64,000 nucleotides of DNA from Mycolicibacterium iranicum (GCF_002101705.1 NZ_LQPC01000047.1:310001-374000); one strand, 5' to 3'; positions 26,711 to 35,020 are shown, counted from the first letter of the stretch. Notes: generated from the sequence alone by a model not told the origin. Program-made: numbers and translations.

Positions 26711-27684
26711 AGACGACCTACCGCGCAGCGGTGCACGACGCGATCCGCGAGGCTCTGCTGTCGGACCCCCGCGTGATGCTGCTGGGAGAAGACGTCGGCC
26801 GCTACGGCGGCACGTACGCGGTGTCGAAGGGGTTGCTCGACGAATTCGGCCCTGAGCGGGTGCGCGACACCCCCTTGTCCGAACTGGGCTTCGTGGGAAT
26901 GGGAATCGGTGCCGCCCTTGGGGGTCTGCGGCCCATCGTCGAGATCATGACCGTGAATTTCAGCTTGCTGGCACTGGACCAGATCGTCAACACGGCGGCG
27001 GCGCTGCGCCACATGTCCGGTGGCCAGTTCTCGGTGCCCCTGGTGATCAGGATGGCGACAGGCGCCGGTCGCCAGTTGGCGGCGCAGCATTCCCATAGTC
27101 TCGAATGCTGGTATGCCCACATCCCCGGCATCAAGGTCGTCGCCCCGGCGACAGTGGAGGATGCCCACGGCATGCTGGCAGCTGCGTTGGCGGACCCGGA
27201 TCCGGTGATCGTGTTCGAGCATGTGCAGCTCTACAATACGTCGGTCGACGTGGATGGCTGGCAGCCCGCCGACATCACTCGGGCGGCTGTTCGCCGCCGT
27301 GGTTCTGACGCGACGTTGATCACCTACGGGGGATCCCTGCCCAAAACGCTGGACGCCGCCGACGAACTCGCATCCGAGGGTGTGGACTGCGAAGTCATCG
27401 ACCTGCGAGTGTTGCGGCCACTGGACGTCGAGACGGTCGTCGAGTCTGTTCGCCGGACGCACCGCGCTGTGATTGTCGATGAGGCTTGGCGCTCAGGCAG
27501 TCTCGCCGCAGAGATCAGCGCGCAGATCGTCGAACACGCATTCTTTGACCTCGACGCGCCGATCACACGGGTCTGTAGCGCGGAAGTGCCCATACCCTAT
27601 GCCCGGCACCTCGAAGAGGCGGCGCTCCCACAGCGCGACGACATCACCGCGGCGGTCAGGACCTTGTGCGGGGTGCAGCGGTGA
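26707..27684 (+). CDS. 2-oxoacid dehydrogenase E1 beta subunit
   Basis: A 325-residue transketolase-like beta subunit: YRAAVHDAIREAL, LLGEDVGRYGGTYAVSKGL (GEDVG at about 27-31), DTPLSELGFVGMGIGAA, and the QHSHSLECWYAHIPGIKVVAP stretch typical of PdhB/AcoB. The C-terminal half is the conserved transketolase domain ending with IPYARHLEE. Start overlaps the E1 alpha stop by 4 bases (ATGA) and its own stop overlaps E2 by 4 (GTGA), implying strict stoichiometric translation. Confidence 0.9.
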   Translation: MKTTYRAAVHDAIREALLSDPRVMLLGEDVGRYGGTYAVSKGLLDEFGPERVRDTPLSELGFVGMGIGAALGGLRPIVEIMTVNFSLLALDQIVNTAAALRHMSGGQFSVPLVIRMATGAGRQLAAQHSHSLECWYAHIPGIKVVAPATVEDAHGMLAAALADPDPVIVFEHVQLYNTSVDVDGWQPADITRAAVRRRGSDATLITYGGSLPKTLDAADELASEGVDCEVIDLRVLRPLDVETVVESVRRTHRAVIVDEAWRSGSLAAEISAQIVEHAFFDLDAPITRVCSAEVPIPYARHLEEAALPQRDDITAAVRTLCGVQR

Positions 27685-28856
27685 TCGAATTTACGATGCC
27701 TGCCCTCGGATCAGACATGGATGAGGGAACGCTGAACGAGTGGCTGGTGAAGCCGGGCGACACCGTGACCCGGGGTCAGGTCGTCGCGGTCGTCGAAACC
27801 ACCAAGGCTGCTGTGGAGGTGGAATGCTGGCATGACGGCACGGTCGAGGAGCTCCTCGTGCCGGTCGGCCAGACTGTATCGGTCGGCACACCGCTGGCGC
27901 GACTGTTGGAATCGGGTGAAGCCGCAACACAATCCGCGACGACCGAACACGCAGCGGAACCGGCCGCTGCGCGGCCCGCCGCGGAACCGGCCGCTGCGCG
28001 GCCCGTGGCGGAGCCGGCACATCGGCGTTGGGTTTCTCCCGCCGCGCGCCGGCTGGCGGCATCACTGGGTGTCGACCTCGACGGCATCACCGGCAGCGGT
28101 CCGCAAGGCGCAGTGACCATCGCCGATGTGGAACACGCCGCGGCCCAGGTATCAGAGCCGTCCCCCCAGCCGGCAGCAGAGCAGCGAGGCGTTGCAATGA
28201 GGCGGTCCATAGCGGCCGCCATGGGACGGTCCAAGCGTGAGATCCCGCACTACTACCTGAGCGACGAGATCATGCTGGACACCGCGCTGCGCTGGCTGAC
28301 CGAACGCAACGCTGCGTGCTCGGTCACCGAACGGGTACTGCCGGCAGCCCTCTACATCAAGGCCGTTGGTATCGCCGCCCGCCGCTTCGACGACCTGAAC
28401 GGATTCTGGGTCGACGACGAGTTTCGCGCTGCCGGCGGCGTGCACGTCGGCGTCGCGATCTCCTTGCGCGGCGGAGGCCTCGTCGCGCCCGCCCTCCACG
28501 ACGTTCCGGACAAGAAGCTCGACGCGTTGATGACCGACCTGGCCGACCTCGTGGCTCGCGCCCGCGCGGGGACGCTACGCAGCTCCGAGATGTCCGACCC
28601 CACGATCACCGTCACCAACCTCGGAGACCGCAGCGTTGACAGCGTCTACGGCATCATCTATCCACCGCAGGTGGCACTGGTCGGGTTCGGCAAACAGGCG
28701 CAGCGCGTGTGCGCGGTAGACGGCGGCATTCGCATCGCCACCACCATGCATGCGACGCTTGCCGCCGATCACCGCGCCAGCGACGGCCATCGTGGTGCGA
28801 TGTTCCTCGCCGCGATCAACGAAATCCTCCAGCATCCAGAACAACTCGAGAAGTGA
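27681..28856 (+). CDS. Dihydrolipoamide acyltransferase (E2) with one lipoyl domain
   Basis: A 391-residue E2. The N-terminal lipoyl domain has the lipoylation Lys in ETTKAAVEVE (about residue 45). It is followed by an Ala/Pro linker made of a tandem repeat, a peripheral-subunit-binding domain (VSPAARRLAASLGVDLDGI, about 115-150), and a catalytic domain with ADHRASDGHRG, the variant HRxxDG active site. The GTG start is chosen for its overlap with E1 beta. The operon has no E3, so lipoamide dehydrogenase must come from elsewhere. It transfers the acyl group to CoA. Confidence 0.9.
   Translation: MIEFTMPALGSDMDEGTLNEWLVKPGDTVTRGQVVAVVETTKAAVEVECWHDGTVEELLVPVGQTVSVGTPLARLLESGEAATQSATTEHAAEPAAARPAAEPAAARPVAEPAHRRWVSPAARRLAASLGVDLDGITGSGPQGAVTIADVEHAAAQVSEPSPQPAAEQRGVAMRRSIAAAMGRSKREIPHYYLSDEIMLDTALRWLTERNAACSVTERVLPAALYIKAVGIAARRFDDLNGFWVDDEFRAAGGVHVGVAISLRGGGLVAPALHDVPDKKLDALMTDLADLVARARAGTLRSSEMSDPTITVTNLGDRSVDSVYGIIYPPQVALVGFGKQAQRVCAVDGGIRIATTMHATLAADHRASDGHRGAMFLAAINEILQHPEQLEK
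27954..28007 (+). repeat. Two 27-base tandem repeats in E2 linker
   Basis: A unit starting GCGGAACCGGCCGCTGCGCG occurs at 27954-27980 and 27981-28007, identical except for the last bases, with a degenerate start of a third copy. It encodes AEPAAARP-type linker repeats, which let the lipoyl domain swing. Such repeats may vary in number between strains. Confidence 0.85.
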
Positions 28857-28861
28857 CACCC

Positions 28862-29116
28862 ATGCGGACACGACAGGACATTCGCGGCGACATCATGTCG
28901 GTGCTGACGAAGATCGCCCCCGAGGTGGATCCCGACGACATCGACGATGATGTGCTGCTTCGTGAGCAGGTCGACCTCGACTCGATGGACTGGCTGAACT
29001 TCCTTGTCGGCATCCACAACCGGTTGGAGGTCGACATCCCCGAATCCGACTACGCACAGCTTCGAACCTTGGCAGACGTAGTGGAGTACGTGGATGTGCG
29101 GTCGGGTTCACTGTAA
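28862..29116 (+). CDS. Acyl carrier protein-like protein
   Basis: An 84-residue acidic helical protein of the phosphopantetheine carrier fold. The attachment serine is Ser41 in VDLDSMDW, followed by FLVGIHNRLEVDIPESDY, as in acyl carrier proteins. It starts 5 bases after the E2 stop and ends the operon. Free-standing carriers in E1/E2 operons are known in some actinobacteria, but their job is unclear. The synthetase at 23937 could load it, or it could receive the acyl group from E2. Phosphopantetheinylation is inferred from the motif. Confidence 0.82.
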   Translation: MRTRQDIRGDIMSVLTKIAPEVDPDDIDDDVLLREQVDLDSMDWLNFLVGIHNRLEVDIPESDYAQLRTLADVVEYVDVRSGSL

Positions 29117-29130
29117 AGAGCGGCGCCGGC

Positions 29131-29170
29131 GAGGGGCCAATGGCCCTCGTTTACTGGACCAAAGGCGCTA
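29131..29170. promoter_or_regulatory. Paired DosR-like boxes upstream of gene at 29205
   Basis: GAGGGGCCAATGGCCCTCGT (29131-29150) is a strong palindrome of the DosR type. A second, half-conserved site ACTGGACCAAAGGCGCTA (29153-29170) follows immediately. The end-to-start spacing of a few bases is typical of co-operative DosR pairs. Confidence 0.75.
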
Positions 29171-29204
29171 CAGCTCAAGGATCCACAGAATTTAGCGTCA
29201 GTCT

Positions 29205-29747
29205 GTGGACCACGATGGTACGGCGCAGTCGGACGACCGTTGGGTCGTTGCGGTTCTGGCCGACAAATCGAACGCGAGCGCTGTGTTGAGCGCAGCGTTC
29301 CACGAGGCCGCCGTACGAGGTGCAGCAGTCATGGTGTTGGCTCCCCCCGGTGGGGATGCGCAGTCGATAGCCGACTGGATCGACGAGGATCCGGAGTTCG
29401 ACATCGACCGTCGTTGTGAAATTTGGGTCTTGCCGGCGCCGACCGATGTGCTCGACCTCTTACTCACCAACCGTGACTTCGAGCATGTCGTAATCACCTC
29501 TGACGACAACGCCCCTCTGGTCGACGACTTCGCTCGACGCATCCAGAGAGGTGCAATACCGGGACATTTCTCGATGATCGTCATACCAGCCACAACTGCT
29601 GCGAACAGGACCGAGCCAGGCGGTGACACGCTGCTGGTTGCCCGTCCCGTCCGCGCCGTCTGGTCTGTCTTGCGTCATCCACTCACGACATGGGCATTGC
29701 GCACTTCGCAGGAGCGCCTGGTCGACCCCAGTACGGCTCCGCGGTAG
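29205..29747 (+). CDS. Usp-like alpha/beta protein of unknown function
   Basis: A 180-residue soluble protein. It begins like one Usp domain (WVVAVLADKSNASAVLSAAFHEAAVRGAAVMVLAPP), with alternating strands and helices, but it lacks the Usp ATP loop and ends in a basic tail (VRAVWSVLRHPLTTWALRTS). I do not know its function. The GTG start gives the closest fit to the paired DosR boxes 35-75 bases upstream; there is no strong ribosome site, so a nearly leaderless message is possible. Confidence 0.68.
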   Translation: MDHDGTAQSDDRWVVAVLADKSNASAVLSAAFHEAAVRGAAVMVLAPPGGDAQSIADWIDEDPEFDIDRRCEIWVLPAPTDVLDLLLTNRDFEHVVITSDDNAPLVDDFARRIQRGAIPGHFSMIVIPATTAANRTEPGGDTLLVARPVRAVWSVLRHPLTTWALRTSQERLVDPSTAPR

Positions 29748-29757
29748 AGGGTTCAGT

Positions 29758-29777
29758 TAGGTCCTTTCGGCCCTACT
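29758..29777. promoter_or_regulatory. DosR-like box upstream of DUF1876 gene
   Basis: TAGGTCCTTTCGGCCCTACT is a palindromic DosR-type site 56 bases before the ATG at 29833. It begins 10 bases after the preceding gene stops. Confidence 0.75.
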
Positions 29778-29832
29778 GGTGCCGAATGGGCGCTCCTATC
29801 GTGATGTCGAGGTAACTGACGAGGAGGGCGCG

Positions 29833-30111
29833 ATGACTAAATCGATGAGCCGGCCCAGGGAGTGGACCGTCGGCGTATGTGTCGACGAGCACGACGATCA
29901 CACTCACGCGACCGCCTGGTTGGTCTGGGACGACAGGGACGTCACGGGCGTCGGGTTGGCCAAGCGCAATCCCGCGGACCAGGACGTGCCGGTGATCGGA
30001 GACGAGCTCGCGGTGGCACGCGCTCTCTCCGATCTGTCGCGTCGTCTGCTGGCATTGACGGCGCACGACATCGAAAGCGTCACCCATGAGCATGTGGTCT
30101 CACTCGACTGA
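29833..30111 (+). CDS. DUF1876 protein, Rv1738-like (hibernation-factor fold)
   Basis: A 92-residue protein. It has WTVGVCVDEHDDHTHATAWL, GVGLAKRNPADQDVPVIGDE and LAVARALSDLSRRLL, then AHDIESVTHEHV, a near-complete match to the Rv1738 pattern. Rv1738 is among the most strongly DosR-induced genes in M. tuberculosis, and its structure resembles ribosome hibernation promoting factors. GAGGAGG precedes the ATG by 5 bases. A ribosome-silencing role during hypoxia is plausible but inferred. Confidence 0.92.
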   Translation: MTKSMSRPREWTVGVCVDEHDDHTHATAWLVWDDRDVTGVGLAKRNPADQDVPVIGDELAVARALSDLSRRLLALTAHDIESVTHEHVVSLD

Positions 30112-30205
30112 CAAAAATGCGGGTCTGGTGCGTACGGGCGTTGCTCTGCGGCATCGGAAGTCGGTGGCCGACCGCCGTAGCGCGCCATGACGACCGGCAC
30201 CCCAA

Positions 30206-30225
30206 GACGGGACCAAGGGCCCTAA
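30206..30225. promoter_or_regulatory. DosR-like box upstream of 30-residue membrane protein
   Basis: GACGGGACCAAGGGCCCTAA is close to the DosR consensus (GGGACC…GGGCCC palindrome). It is 69 bases upstream of the microprotein start at 30294 and about 170 bases before the Usp start at 30398. Confidence 0.8.
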
Positions 30226-30293
30226 TGCCGTTGCGTTGCAATCCATAGCGTAAGTGACGAAGCGCCCGGTTCGTACGAGGACGAGGAGCAGTC

Positions 30294-30386
30294 ATGGATT
30301 GGCCGACCGCCGCAGTGCTGATCGCCATCGTCGTTGCGGCGATGGCAGTAGCGACGACCTACATCGCCGGGCGCTACTCGAAGTGA
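30294..30386 (+). CDS. 30-residue single-helix membrane microprotein
   Basis: Starting with ATG at 30294, it encodes MDWPTAAVLIAIVVAAMAVA, then TTYIAGRYSK, and stops at 30386. A GAGGACGAGGAG ribosome site directly precedes it. Residues ~5-25 are a continuous hydrophobic helix with a short basic tail (GRYSK), the usual shape of a small membrane-anchored regulator. It is too short for most gene finders. It lies between a DosR box and the Usp gene, which starts 12 bases later, so it is probably the first gene of that operon. Confidence 0.72.
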   Translation: MDWPTAAVLIAIVVAAMAVATTYIAGRYSK

Positions 30387-30397
30387 GGGGAACCACC

Positions 30398-31279
30398 ATG
30401 GGCGAAGAAACTCGGTACGGCATCCTGGTGGGTGTCGATGGCTCCCGGGAATCGGCGGCGGCGGTCCGGTGGGCGGCCCGCGAAGCCCAGTTGTTCGGTG
30501 TGCCGCTCACGCTGATGTGTGTGGTGACCCCGGTATCGGTGAATTGGCCGGTCGGCCCGCTGCAGGAAACCATCAGCGAATTCGAACGGCAGAATGCCGA
30601 GCAAGCGCTGAAATATGCTCGCGAAGAGGCGCTATCGATCTCCACCGCGGGCAAGCCGATCGATGTCCGTGCCGAGCTTCAGCGAGGTCCGACACTGCCT
30701 GCGCTCATCGATGCCTCCAAGGAGGCGCAGATGACCATCGTCGGTAGCCGCGGGATGGGGACGCTCAAGCGGCTGGTCATGGGTTCGGTCAGTACCGGTC
30801 TCATCCACCATGCGCACGGGCCGATCACCGTCGTGCACAGTCGGTCCGGTGAGCTGCCCGATGTCGGCTTGCCCATCCTGCTGGGAATCGACGGTTCGCC
30901 GGCGTCGGAGGCTGCCACTGCGGTCGCGTTCGAAGAGGCGGCCAGGCGCGACGTCGTCCTGCTGGCCGCGCACGTATGGAGCGTTGGATACGGACTTCCC
31001 GCGGAGGGCGCTGACCTACGCGGGTACGAGCAGCAGGCCGAGGCAACGCTCGCTGAGCGTCTGGCCGGATGGCAGGAGCGCTATCCGCAGGTCGACGTCC
31101 GGCGTCACGTCGAGTTTGACGAGCCGGCTCACTGGCTTGTCCAGAAATCGCGCACCACACAGTTGGTGGTGCTGGGTAGTCACGGCCGCGGCGGCTTCAC
31201 CGGAATGCTGCTCGGATCGATCAGTTCGGCTGTGGCACAGTCTGTGACCGTACCGCTGACGGTGGTTCGCCCGCGATGA
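30398..31279 (+). CDS. Tandem universal stress protein (Usp)
   Basis: A 293-residue protein of two Usp domains. ATP-loop motifs are VGSRGMGTLKRLVMGS near 115 and LGSHGRGGFTGMLLGS near 265. The start is GILVGVDGSRESAAAVRWAA. The ATG at 30398 has GAGGGGA upstream; an earlier in-frame start would begin before the microprotein. Its stop overlaps the next gene by 4 bases. Role: ATP-dependent stress signalling in the cytosol, presumably in hypoxia. Partner of the microprotein in one transcript. Confidence 0.92.
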   Translation: MGEETRYGILVGVDGSRESAAAVRWAAREAQLFGVPLTLMCVVTPVSVNWPVGPLQETISEFERQNAEQALKYAREEALSISTAGKPIDVRAELQRGPTLPALIDASKEAQMTIVGSRGMGTLKRLVMGSVSTGLIHHAHGPITVVHSRSGELPDVGLPILLGIDGSPASEAATAVAFEEAARRDVVLLAAHVWSVGYGLPAEGADLRGYEQQAEATLAERLAGWQERYPQVDVRRHVEFDEPAHWLVQKSRTTQLVVLGSHGRGGFTGMLLGSISSAVAQSVTVPLTVVRPR

Positions 31280-31872
31280 CCGACGTATCGGTGCCGCCGC
31301 CCCCTCCGGCGTCCGCCACGCCGGCCGACTCGTTGAGCAACACGGGCAAGCAGCGGTGGTACCGCTCTTTTCCGGTGATGCTCATCTTCGCGATGATCGC
31401 TGCGGTGGTCGTCGCCTCGGGCGTTATTGCGCTCGTGCTGACCGGTGAGGCACCCGACGGGCCGCGTCGACTGGCGCCCGCACAGCACGCCGAGTTGACG
31501 CAGTGGTGGGCGACGGCGTACCCGGAGGTGGCGGACCTCCAAGAGGCACTGGATGATTCAGAGCGCGCGCTCGACCGCCTGGACGCACCTGCGCTCGCCG
31601 CAGCCTGCCAGCGGGTGCACGATTCGGCGGCCGTCGGTATCGCCGCGCATCTGCCGTCGCCAGATCGGGAACTGACCGCAGAACTGAACGCTGCGACAGA
31701 CGACGCACATGAGGCTTCCCACATGTGCATGGCAGTGATCGGCCGGACGACGAATGAGTATGACGCCGAGTTCGTTGCCGACATCGAGCAGGCGAACCGG
31801 CATCTGAAGGCAGCCGTGGCGATCGTCAACCGCTATCTGACACAGGAGCCGCGCTGGTCGGCGCGCAAGTAG
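31276..31872 (+). CDS. Membrane-anchored extracytoplasmic protein of unknown function
   Basis: A 198-residue protein: a Pro-rich cytoplasmic start (PPPPPASATPADS), one membrane helix (VMLIFAMIAAVVVASGVIALVL, about 34-55), and a helical, Ala-rich, acidic outer domain with two cysteines (CQRVHDS, MCMAV). I do not recognise the domain. It is coupled to the Usp gene by a 4-base overlap (ATGA), so it may transmit or report Usp state at the membrane. That is inference. Confidence 0.75.
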   Translation: MTDVSVPPPPPASATPADSLSNTGKQRWYRSFPVMLIFAMIAAVVVASGVIALVLTGEAPDGPRRLAPAQHAELTQWWATAYPEVADLQEALDDSERALDRLDAPALAAACQRVHDSAAVGIAAHLPSPDRELTAELNAATDDAHEASHMCMAVIGRTTNEYDAEFVADIEQANRHLKAAVAIVNRYLTQEPRWSARK

Positions 31873-31887
31873 GAGCGAACCTCAGCG

Positions 31888-32817
31888 TCACGGGTGAGAC
31901 AGGTGCCGAATCAGGAAGTCGCAGTGATCGTGCGCGACTCGGTCGCGCACCGCGCCGTGATAGACGTCGAAATGCCCGACGGGATACTCTTTTATCTCAG
32001 TATTTCTGCTTTGCCCGATGTTTCGCTTGACGAAAGCCGAAGAAATCTGGGCATCGTCGCGCGCGAGAGTGACCAACACGGGGCATCGGATTCTTTCGAA
32101 GGTACCGCTGCGATATCGCGGGGCGTGGAAGAGGAACCGGGGTGTCACGCTGTTGCGCCAGGTGCGCGAGTGTGCCTCCAGATCTCGAAAGCGTTCGGTT
32201 AGAGCGGGGTCGGCGAATATCGCCGATCCGAATCGTCCGAAGACGGGTACATAGTGCGGTGGGCGTCCCAGCCGACCGCGGATCTCGTCGAGTAGGGCGG
32301 CGATCACCAAGTGCGCCGTTGCGATCGCGGTGCGTGCGGGCTCCGGCCGAAAGGTAGGTGACTTGGCGCGGCCTCGTAGGCCGGCGTACATGTCGATTCC
32401 GGGGACGTTGGCCACCACCGCCGCGACCCGCGGGTCGTCGGCGGCAATCCTGAGAACGTGTCCGCCTCCGAGGGAGGTGCCCCACAGGGCGATCTGTTCT
32501 GCGTCGACCGCTTCGTGGCCCCTGACGAAATCGACCGCGGCCCGGATGTCCTCGAGTTGGCGTCGGGTGTCGACAAGCTGTCGGGGATCGCCTTCACTCA
32601 GGCCGAAATGGCGGTAATCGAAGGTCAGGACCGCCAGTCCGGCTGTGGCGAAGACGCGGGCGAAGTCTGGAAGGATCCAATCCATCGTGCCCGAAAAGCC
32701 ATGGGCGAAAACCACGCATGCGTACGGCTGCCCGCTCTCGGGAAGGTGGAGCTCGCCGGCGATCCGCGACCCACCGGCGGTGAACCTCACCTGCGTCGTG
32801 CTGTACCGCACACCCAC
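31888..32817 (-). CDS. Alpha/beta hydrolase of the serine esterase/peptidase type
   Basis: A 309-residue enzyme with FAHGFSGTMDW oxyanion region, nucleophile elbow WGTSLGGGH (Ser about 113), Asp in DDAQISSAF and His in VGHFDVYHG near the end. Length fits a single-domain hydrolase; the substrate is unknown. Two in-frame GTG codons (32817, 32811) are candidates; 32817 has GAGGA 8 bases before it. Longer frames run across the DosR-like boxes. It diverges from the Rv2627c-like gene, with the two boxes between. Confidence 0.85.
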   Translation of the reverse strand: MGVRYSTTQVRFTAGGSRIAGELHLPESGQPYACVVFAHGFSGTMDWILPDFARVFATAGLAVLTFDYRHFGLSEGDPRQLVDTRRQLEDIRAAVDFVRGHEAVDAEQIALWGTSLGGGHVLRIAADDPRVAAVVANVPGIDMYAGLRGRAKSPTFRPEPARTAIATAHLVIAALLDEIRGRLGRPPHYVPVFGRFGSAIFADPALTERFRDLEAHSRTWRNSVTPRFLFHAPRYRSGTFERIRCPVLVTLARDDAQISSAFVKRNIGQSRNTEIKEYPVGHFDVYHGAVRDRVAHDHCDFLIRHLSHP

Positions 32818-32833
32818 AAATCTAGTCCTCGGT

Positions 32834-32874
32834 GAATGTCTTTGTACCATTTCGGATGTGACCAAGGCCCCCTG
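32834..32874. promoter_or_regulatory. DosR-like boxes between two alpha/beta hydrolase genes
   Basis: GATGTGACCAAGGCCCCCTG (32855-32874) and the weaker GAATGTCTTTGTACCATTTC (32834-32853) lie side by side. They could serve the plus-strand gene at 32909 and the minus-strand gene at 32817. Confidence 0.65.
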
Positions 32875-32908
32875 TGAGCGTACGGGGCCGGAACTACCGT
32901 CTCAGAGC

Positions 32909-34159
32909 ATGGCACCACCTTCACTGCGCGATGCCTTTCGTCCGCTGACCAGAACGGGAGGTTATTACGCCCGGTCGTGGCGGGACTACATCGTCGACGA
33001 CTCGCCCCAGCTGCCGGTCGCGCGACCGACAGTCGCGTTGGCGGTCGAGGCGTTGCGTGACGAAGTCGTGCTGCTCGGGCTCCGGGCACGCCGACCCGTG
33101 AGCGATCCCAAAGCCTTTGCGCGCATTCATCAAGAGGTCGTCGACGGTCTCGAGTTCTACGGACGGCGCGGATGGCTGCAGAACCCCCAGGGCTTCTTCG
33201 CGGCGCCTTCGCCGCTCACCGATGTCGAGGTCACGCCCGTGCACCGCCGGAACCATTCCTACGCTCGCCTGCGCTGGGACAGCGACTACCGGCCACATCG
33301 TGAGGAACCGGGCGCCGGCCGATGGTCGGCGTACAGTTCTGTGGGCCACGGTTATGCACTCATGCTGCGCCACGAGGAGCCACGCCCTTGGCTGGTGTGT
33401 ATCCATGGTACGGAAATGGGCAGGGCAGCACTGGATCTCGCTCTGTTTCGAGCCTGGTACCTGCACGATACGCTCGGCCTCAATGTGGTGCTGCCGGTGC
33501 TGCCCATGCACGGACCCCGCAGCAAGGGACTACCGAAAGGGGCGGTCTTTCCCGGCGAAGACATTCTCGACGACATCCACGCGCCGGCCCAGGCTGTCTG
33601 GGACATCCGGGCGCTCATCGGCTGGATCCGCCGACAACAGCCGACCAGCGCCCCGACAGGCCTGTACGGACTGTCGCTGGGAGGTTTCGTCGCCGCGCTG
33701 GTCGCCAGCCTCGAAGAGGACTTGACATGCGCGGTGCTGGGCGTGCCGGTGGCGGATCTCATCGAACTGCTGGCCCACCATTCTGGCCTCGACTCCGACG
33801 ATCCGCGCCGTCGAACCATCCTGCTGGCGAGTGCGCTAGGCCGGATGATTTCACCGCTGTCGCTGACGCCGCGTGTTCGGCTGGCCGGCAGGTTCATCTA
33901 CGCAGGACTGGCAGACCAGGTTGTCCATCCGCGCGAACAGGTGACTCGGCTCTGGGAACACTGGGGCCGGCCGAATATCGAGTGGTATCGAGGGGGCCAC
34001 GCCGGATTCTTTCAGTCGCGTCCGGTGCACAAATTCGTCACCGATGCTCTCGTGCAGTCGGGGCTGGTCGGAAGCTTTGACCCAGCGACGGACCGCGACG
34101 GGTCGGCACGTGATGGCGGGTCAGCCCTGCCGCGCGACGATCACCGGAATCTGGGCTGA
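32909..34159 (+). CDS. Rv2627c-like alpha/beta hydrolase-fold protein
   Basis: A 416-residue protein. It starts MAPPSLRDAFRPLTRTGGYY, has the long N-terminal cap found in the Rv2627c family, the ICIHGTEMG-like oxyanion region, nucleophile elbow YGLSLGGFVA, and a C-terminal YRGGHAGFFQS His. Rv2627c (413 residues) is a DosR-regulon member of unknown substrate. A longer in-frame start lies upstream but crosses the DosR boxes and the other gene. Its 3' end overlaps the convergent Usp gene by 39 bases. Confidence 0.87.
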   Translation: MAPPSLRDAFRPLTRTGGYYARSWRDYIVDDSPQLPVARPTVALAVEALRDEVVLLGLRARRPVSDPKAFARIHQEVVDGLEFYGRRGWLQNPQGFFAAPSPLTDVEVTPVHRRNHSYARLRWDSDYRPHREEPGAGRWSAYSSVGHGYALMLRHEEPRPWLVCIHGTEMGRAALDLALFRAWYLHDTLGLNVVLPVLPMHGPRSKGLPKGAVFPGEDILDDIHAPAQAVWDIRALIGWIRRQQPTSAPTGLYGLSLGGFVAALVASLEEDLTCAVLGVPVADLIELLAHHSGLDSDDPRRRTILLASALGRMISPLSLTPRVRLAGRFIYAGLADQVVHPREQVTRLWEHWGRPNIEWYRGGHAGFFQSRPVHKFVTDALVQSGLVGSFDPATDRDGSARDGGSALPRDDHRNLG

Positions 34160-35020
34160 CTGAACCACGGCGGTACTCACCGAGCCCAGTAGCGCGCCCG
34201 CCACGCCGCCGCGGCCGTGGCTCCCCACGACGATCAGCTGGGCCGCATCGGCCTGCTCCAGCAGCCGATTCACCGGTCCATCACACACCACCACCGGATG
34301 CACCGGAACATCTGGGAACTGATCTCGGAAAGGTGCCAGGAAAGCAGCGAATTCCTTTTCCTCGTGTTCCTCCACATCGCGCCAGTCGATGGGCGCCCAG
34401 CTGAAATCCGGAAAGCCGAGTGGGCCCATGTCGCTCCACGCGTGCAACGCAACTAGGCCCACGTCTCGACGGGAAGCCTCGTCGAACGCGATAGCCGCTG
34501 CCAGGGCAGATTCTTCGGATCCATCGATTCCGACTACTACCGGCGCCTTCGGGGAAGGTCTTTGCTCGCCGTGGATCACAGCGATCGGACAGTGCGCTCG
34601 GTGCACCAGGGCCGAACTGATCGAGCCGATCAACGCACGGCTGGCCGCGGTCTCGCCCAGACAGCCGACGACGAGCATCTCGGCTTGTTTCGACATCGCC
34701 GCCAGAGTCGGCACCACCGGTCCATGGACGATCTGTGTGGCGATCGACGATGCGCGCTGCGGTGCAGCGTCCAGCGCCGATGCGTAGGCCCGCGCGGTGA
34801 TGTGCTGAGCCCGCTCCTCTGCACAGCGTGCGTACGCCACAGGTAGTTCGGGCCACGGCGTGCGCGGCATCACGATAGGCGGAACCACATGCACCAGCCG
34901 CAATGCCCGGTCGCGCAACGCGGCATCGTGGGCGGCCCATCTCACAGCCGTCGCAGACGCGCACGATCCGTCGATGCCGACCACGATTTCTGCCTCTGAT
35001 TCAAACGCGGCCACAGTCAT
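34121..35020 (-). CDS. Tandem universal stress protein (Usp)
   Basis: A 299-residue two-domain Usp. The second domain has VGSHGRGGVAGALLGS; the first has the altered loop VGCLGETAASRALIGS, which lacks the second and third glycines of the usual G-x2-G pattern, so only one domain may bind ATP normally. Start at 35020 has GAGGAAGGA. DosR-like box is about 70 bases upstream and is shared with the ZIP gene on the other strand. Its C-terminal end overlaps the gene at 34159. Confidence 0.92.
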   Translation of the reverse strand: MTVAAFESEAEIVVGIDGSCASATAVRWAAHDAALRDRALRLVHVVPPIVMPRTPWPELPVAYARCAEERAQHITARAYASALDAAPQRASSIATQIVHGPVVPTLAAMSKQAEMLVVGCLGETAASRALIGSISSALVHRAHCPIAVIHGEQRPSPKAPVVVGIDGSEESALAAAIAFDEASRRDVGLVALHAWSDMGPLGFPDFSWAPIDWRDVEEHEEKEFAAFLAPFRDQFPDVPVHPVVVCDGPVNRLLEQADAAQLIVVGSHGRGGVAGALLGSVSTAVVQSAQIPVIVARQG

